This document shows, piece by piece, positions 61,647-64,000 of a stretch of 64,000 nt of DNA (positions are counted from its first letter, which is position 1; each line of letters starts with the position of its first letter). The position numbers and the translations under genes were made by a program. The notes under the pieces are model-generated. The model saw only the letters and a list, made by a program, of their open reading frames with translations, searched no databases and had not been told where the DNA came from. This stretch comes from Aromatoleum aromaticum EbN1 (GTDB taxonomy: Bacteria; Pseudomonadota; Gammaproteobacteria; Burkholderiales; Rhodocyclaceae). The stretch spans positions 806,001 to 870,000 of the forward strand of contig NC_006513.1 of NCBI RefSeq assembly GCF_000025965.1. Direction: 5' to 3'.

Positions 61647-62681
61647 TCAGAGCACGCGCCAAGCGACTGTTTCGCCGGCACGCAGCGGCACCAGCGGGTC
61701 GTCGTGCAGGTATTCGTATTCGCCCGGCACTTCCCACGCGTCTTTCGCCAGCGTGATCCGCTCGGCGTTCGGCGCAAGGCCGTAGAACGCCGGCCCGTTC
61801 AGGCTCGCGAAAGCCTCGAGCCGGTCGAGCGCTCCGGCCTGCTCGAAGGCCTCGGCGTACAGCTCGATCGCGGCGTGCGCGGTGTAGCAGCCTGCGCAGC
61901 CGCAGGCGGTCTCTTTCGCGGCGCGCGAATGCGGCGCGGAGTCGGTGCCGAGGAAGAATTTCGCGTTGCCCGACGTCGCCGCTTCAACCAGCGCGCGGCG
62001 GTGGGTTTCGCGCTTGAGCACCGGCAGGCAGTAATGATGCGGGCGGATGCCGCCAGCGAAAATCGCGTTGCGGTTGAGCAGCAGGTGATGTGCCGTCACG
62101 GTCGCCGCGACGTTCGGTCCGGCGTCCTGCACGAAGCGCGCTGCCTCGGCGGTCGTGATGTGCTCGAAGACGACGCGCAGAGCGGGAAAGCGCGCCACCA
62201 GCGGCGCCAGGACCTGCTCGATGAACACCTGCTCGCGGTCGAACACATCCACGTCGCCGTGTGTGACTTCGCCATGCACGCACAGCACCATGCCGAGCTT
62301 TTCCATGCGCTCGAGCACGGCGTGGACTTTTTCGATGGCGGTCACGCCCGCGTCGGAGTTCGTCGTCGCACCGGCCGGATACAGCTTGACGGCGACGACC
62401 GCGCCGCTCGCCTTCGCGCGGTCGATTTCATCGGGCGAGGTGTTGTCGGTGAGGTACAGGCTCATCAGCGGCTCGAAGTGCTGGCCGGGCGGCACCGCGG
62501 CGAGGATGCGGGCGCGGTATTCGAGTGCCTGCGCGGCAGTCGTCACCGGCGGGCGCAGGTTCGGCATGATCAGCGCGCGACCGAAACGGCGAGCGGTGTG
62601 CGGCACGACGGTCGCCAGCGCTGCGCCGTCGCGCACGTGCAGATGCCAGTCGTCGGGGCGGATCAGGGAAATCGTCTGCAT
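61647..62681 (-). CDS. pyrC: Dihydroorotase, class II
   Basis: A 344-aa zinc enzyme that closes dihydroorotate in pyrimidine synthesis. His13 and His15 are in [10 protein letters not shown], the carboxylated Lys in [15 protein letters not shown], and the catalytic Asp in [10 protein letters not shown]. The start [15 protein letters not shown] is the family one. The 49-codon upstream extension is rejected. Confidence 0.96.
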   Translation of the reverse strand: MQTISLIRPDDWHLHVRDGAALATVVPHTARRFGRALIMPNLRPPVTTAAQALEYRARILAAVPPGQHFEPLMSLYLTDNTSPDEIDRAKASGAVVAVKLYPAGATTNSDAGVTAIEKVHAVLERMEKLGMVLCVHGEVTHGDVDVFDREQVFIEQVLAPLVARFPALRVVFEHITTAEAARFVQDAGPNVAATVTAHHLLLNRNAIFAGGIRPHHYCLPVLKRETHRRALVEAATSGNAKFFLGTDSAPHSRAAKETACGCAGCYTAHAAIELYAEAFEQAGALDRLEAFASLNGPAFYGLAPNAERITLAKDAWEVPGEYEYLHDDPLVPLRAGETVAWRVL

Positions 62682-62775
62682 GATCGTCGATTCGAAAGAG
62701 AAGCCCGGATAGGGAAATTCGGAGTCTGGAAACCGGAACGGTTCGGGATGCGGCGCCGGCAAGTATAGGCGCGGC

Positions 62776-63636
62776 TCAGCCTCCCCTGAGTTCCAGCGCC
62801 CGCGCATAGAGCGCATTCTTCGACGCACCGGTGATGTCCGCTGCGAGCCGTGCGGCAGTCTTCACCGGCAGCTCCGCGATCAGCAGCGCCAGCACGCGCT
62901 CGGCCTGCAGGTCCAGCCCTTCGCGCACGGGCGCGCCGGACACCACCAGCACGAATTCGCCGCGCACCCGGTTCGGGTCCTCGGCAAGCCATGCCGCCGC
63001 GTCGCCGAGCGGCACCCGCACGATCTGCTCGAACAGCTTCGTCAGTTCGCGCGCAATCACGATCTCGCGCTCCGCTTCGAGCACTGCCGCGAGGTCCGCG
63101 ACGCACTCGGCGATGCGGTGTGGCGACTCGTAGAACACCAGCGGCACCGCGACGGCGCGCAGCGCGTCGATGTCAGCGCGGCGCGCGGCGGACTTCGGCG
63201 GCAGGAAGCCGACGAAATGGAAGCCGTTATCGACAAAGCCGGCTGCCGACAGCGCGGCGATCGCGGCGCACGGGCCGGGAATGGGCACCACCGGGAAGCC
63301 CGCCTCGCGCACTCGCGCGACCGCGCGCGCCCCGGGGTCGGAGATCGCGGGCGTGCCGGCGTCGCTGATCAACGCGACGTGCTGCCCCGCCTGCAGCATG
63401 CGGATCACCTGCCCGGCGGCCGCCTGCTCGTTATGCTCGTGCAGCGCGACGAGCCGCGTTGCGATGCCGAGCGCATCGAGCAGGCGCTGGCTGTGGCGCG
63501 TGTCCTCGGCCGCGATGACCCCCACGCCCGCCAGCACCGCTTGCGCACGCGCGCTGATGTCCTGCAGGTTCCCGAGCGGCGTCGCCACCACATACAATGA
63601 CGGCGTACTGGAAAGGGGCGAGGAGCCGTGAGCCAT
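62776..63636 (-). CDS. rsmI: 16S rRNA (cytidine1402-2'-O)-methyltransferase
   Basis: A 286-aa tetrapyrrole-methylase-fold enzyme. [50 protein letters not shown] and [14 protein letters not shown] are family motifs. It modifies the same nucleotide as RsmH. The ATG at 63636 overlaps the divergent yraN ATG within CATG. A TTG 13 codons on is another possible start. Confidence 0.94.
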   Translation of the reverse strand: MAHGSSPLSSTPSLYVVATPLGNLQDISARAQAVLAGVGVIAAEDTRHSQRLLDALGIATRLVALHEHNEQAAAGQVIRMLQAGQHVALISDAGTPAISDPGARAVARVREAGFPVVPIPGPCAAIAALSAAGFVDNGFHFVGFLPPKSAARRADIDALRAVAVPLVFYESPHRIAECVADLAAVLEAEREIVIARELTKLFEQIVRVPLGDAAAWLAEDPNRVRGEFVLVVSGAPVREGLDLQAERVLALLIAELPVKTAARLAADITGASKNALYARALELRGG

Positions 63637-64000
63637 GAAGGGTGACCGGAATGTGAAGGAAGGCGCCATTGTCGGCGCCTCCACGACCCGGAAGCAAGCG
63701 TCGGGAGCGGCGGCCGAAGCGCTCGCCGAACGCTTCCTCGCGCGTCGGGGGCTCATCGTGCTGGCGCGCAACGTGCGCTGCCGGGGCGGCGAGATCGATC
63801 TCGTGTGCCTCGACCATGGCATCGTCGTGTTCGTCGAAGTGCGGCTGCGCACGAACGCTCGCTTTGGCGGCGCCGCAGCCAGCATCACGCCGGCCAAGCA
63901 GCGACGCGTCATCCTCGCCGCGCGGTGGTGGCTGGCCGGCGCCGGCCGTCGTCATGCCGGACGGCCATGCCGTTTCGACGCGGCGCTGCTCGCCGACCTC
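63635..64000 (+). CDS. yraN: YraN/UPF0102 nuclease-fold protein, partial
   Basis: The first 122 codons are in the window and the 3' end is cut off. After a non-conserved N-terminus ([20 protein letters not shown]) the UPF0102 core follows: [37 protein letters not shown] and VFVEVRLR. The GEIDL and EVR elements are the D-ExK-like site of this restriction-endonuclease-like fold. AGGAG lies 9 bases before the ATG. It is divergent from rsmI with overlapping start codons. Confidence 0.88.
   Translation, partial: MKGDRNVKEGAIVGASTTRKQASGAAAEALAERFLARRGLIVLARNVRCRGGEIDLVCLDHGIVVFVEVRLRTNARFGGAAASITPAKQRRVILAARWWLAGAGRRHAGRPCRFDAALLADL

Overview
The window is high-GC chromosomal DNA from a betaproteobacterium, most likely of the Rhodocyclales (Azoarcus/Aromatoleum type). 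The basis is gene order, protein style and the pairing of an aerobic gentisate pathway with a housekeeping chromosome. No database search was possible, so the genus is an inference.

Region 1 (1-6935) is a catabolic block for 3-hydroxybenzoate via gentisate. A LysR regulator cut by the left edge is divergent from gentisate 1,2-dioxygenase, fumarylpyruvate hydrolase, an FAD aromatic hydroxylase and maleylpyruvate isomerase. The control region carries a three-half-site inverted repeat and a perfect FNR-type palindrome, which suggests oxygen-dependent control. A second LysR gene is broken by a frameshift and is divergent from a YbfB/YjiJ-type MFS transporter.

Region 2 (6976-34031) is conserved housekeeping: ftsY-ftsE-ftsX; two M16 peptidases with rsmD, coaD and a ferredoxin; a dynamin-like GTPase; mutM; a TPR protein with lolB and ispE; tRNA-Gln, prs, rplY, pth; tRNA-Leu; queA-tgt-yajC-secD-secF; a DUF2322 protein, purB and apaG; and a large membrane sensor with GGDEF and EAL domains.

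Region 3 (about 34203-37839) is a compact 3.6-kb integrated element next to the 3' end of argJ. It has a P4-type tyrosine recombinase, an HTH-like small protein, a winged-helix-like small protein and a RelE/ParE-like toxin coupled to an unusual 166-aa putative antitoxin. Both ends carry related TTACTC-type repeats, and a 12-bp direct repeat of the argJ 3' end lies at the far side. This is the most novel part of the window.

Region 4 (37825-60884) runs argJ, secA, a DUF721 (DciA-like) gene, lpxC and then a complete dcw cluster read right to left: mraZ-rsmH-ftsL-ftsI-murE-murF-mraY-murD-ftsW-murG-murC-ddlB-ftsQ-ftsA-ftsZ. Most junctions are 4-base ATGA or GTGA overlaps. A promoter and three spaced TGGGN repeats (MraZ operator type) precede mraZ.

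Region 5 (60885-64000) holds rnpB, a possible 38-aa ORF, pyrC, rsmI and the start of yraN. The rsmI and yraN start codons overlap head to head.
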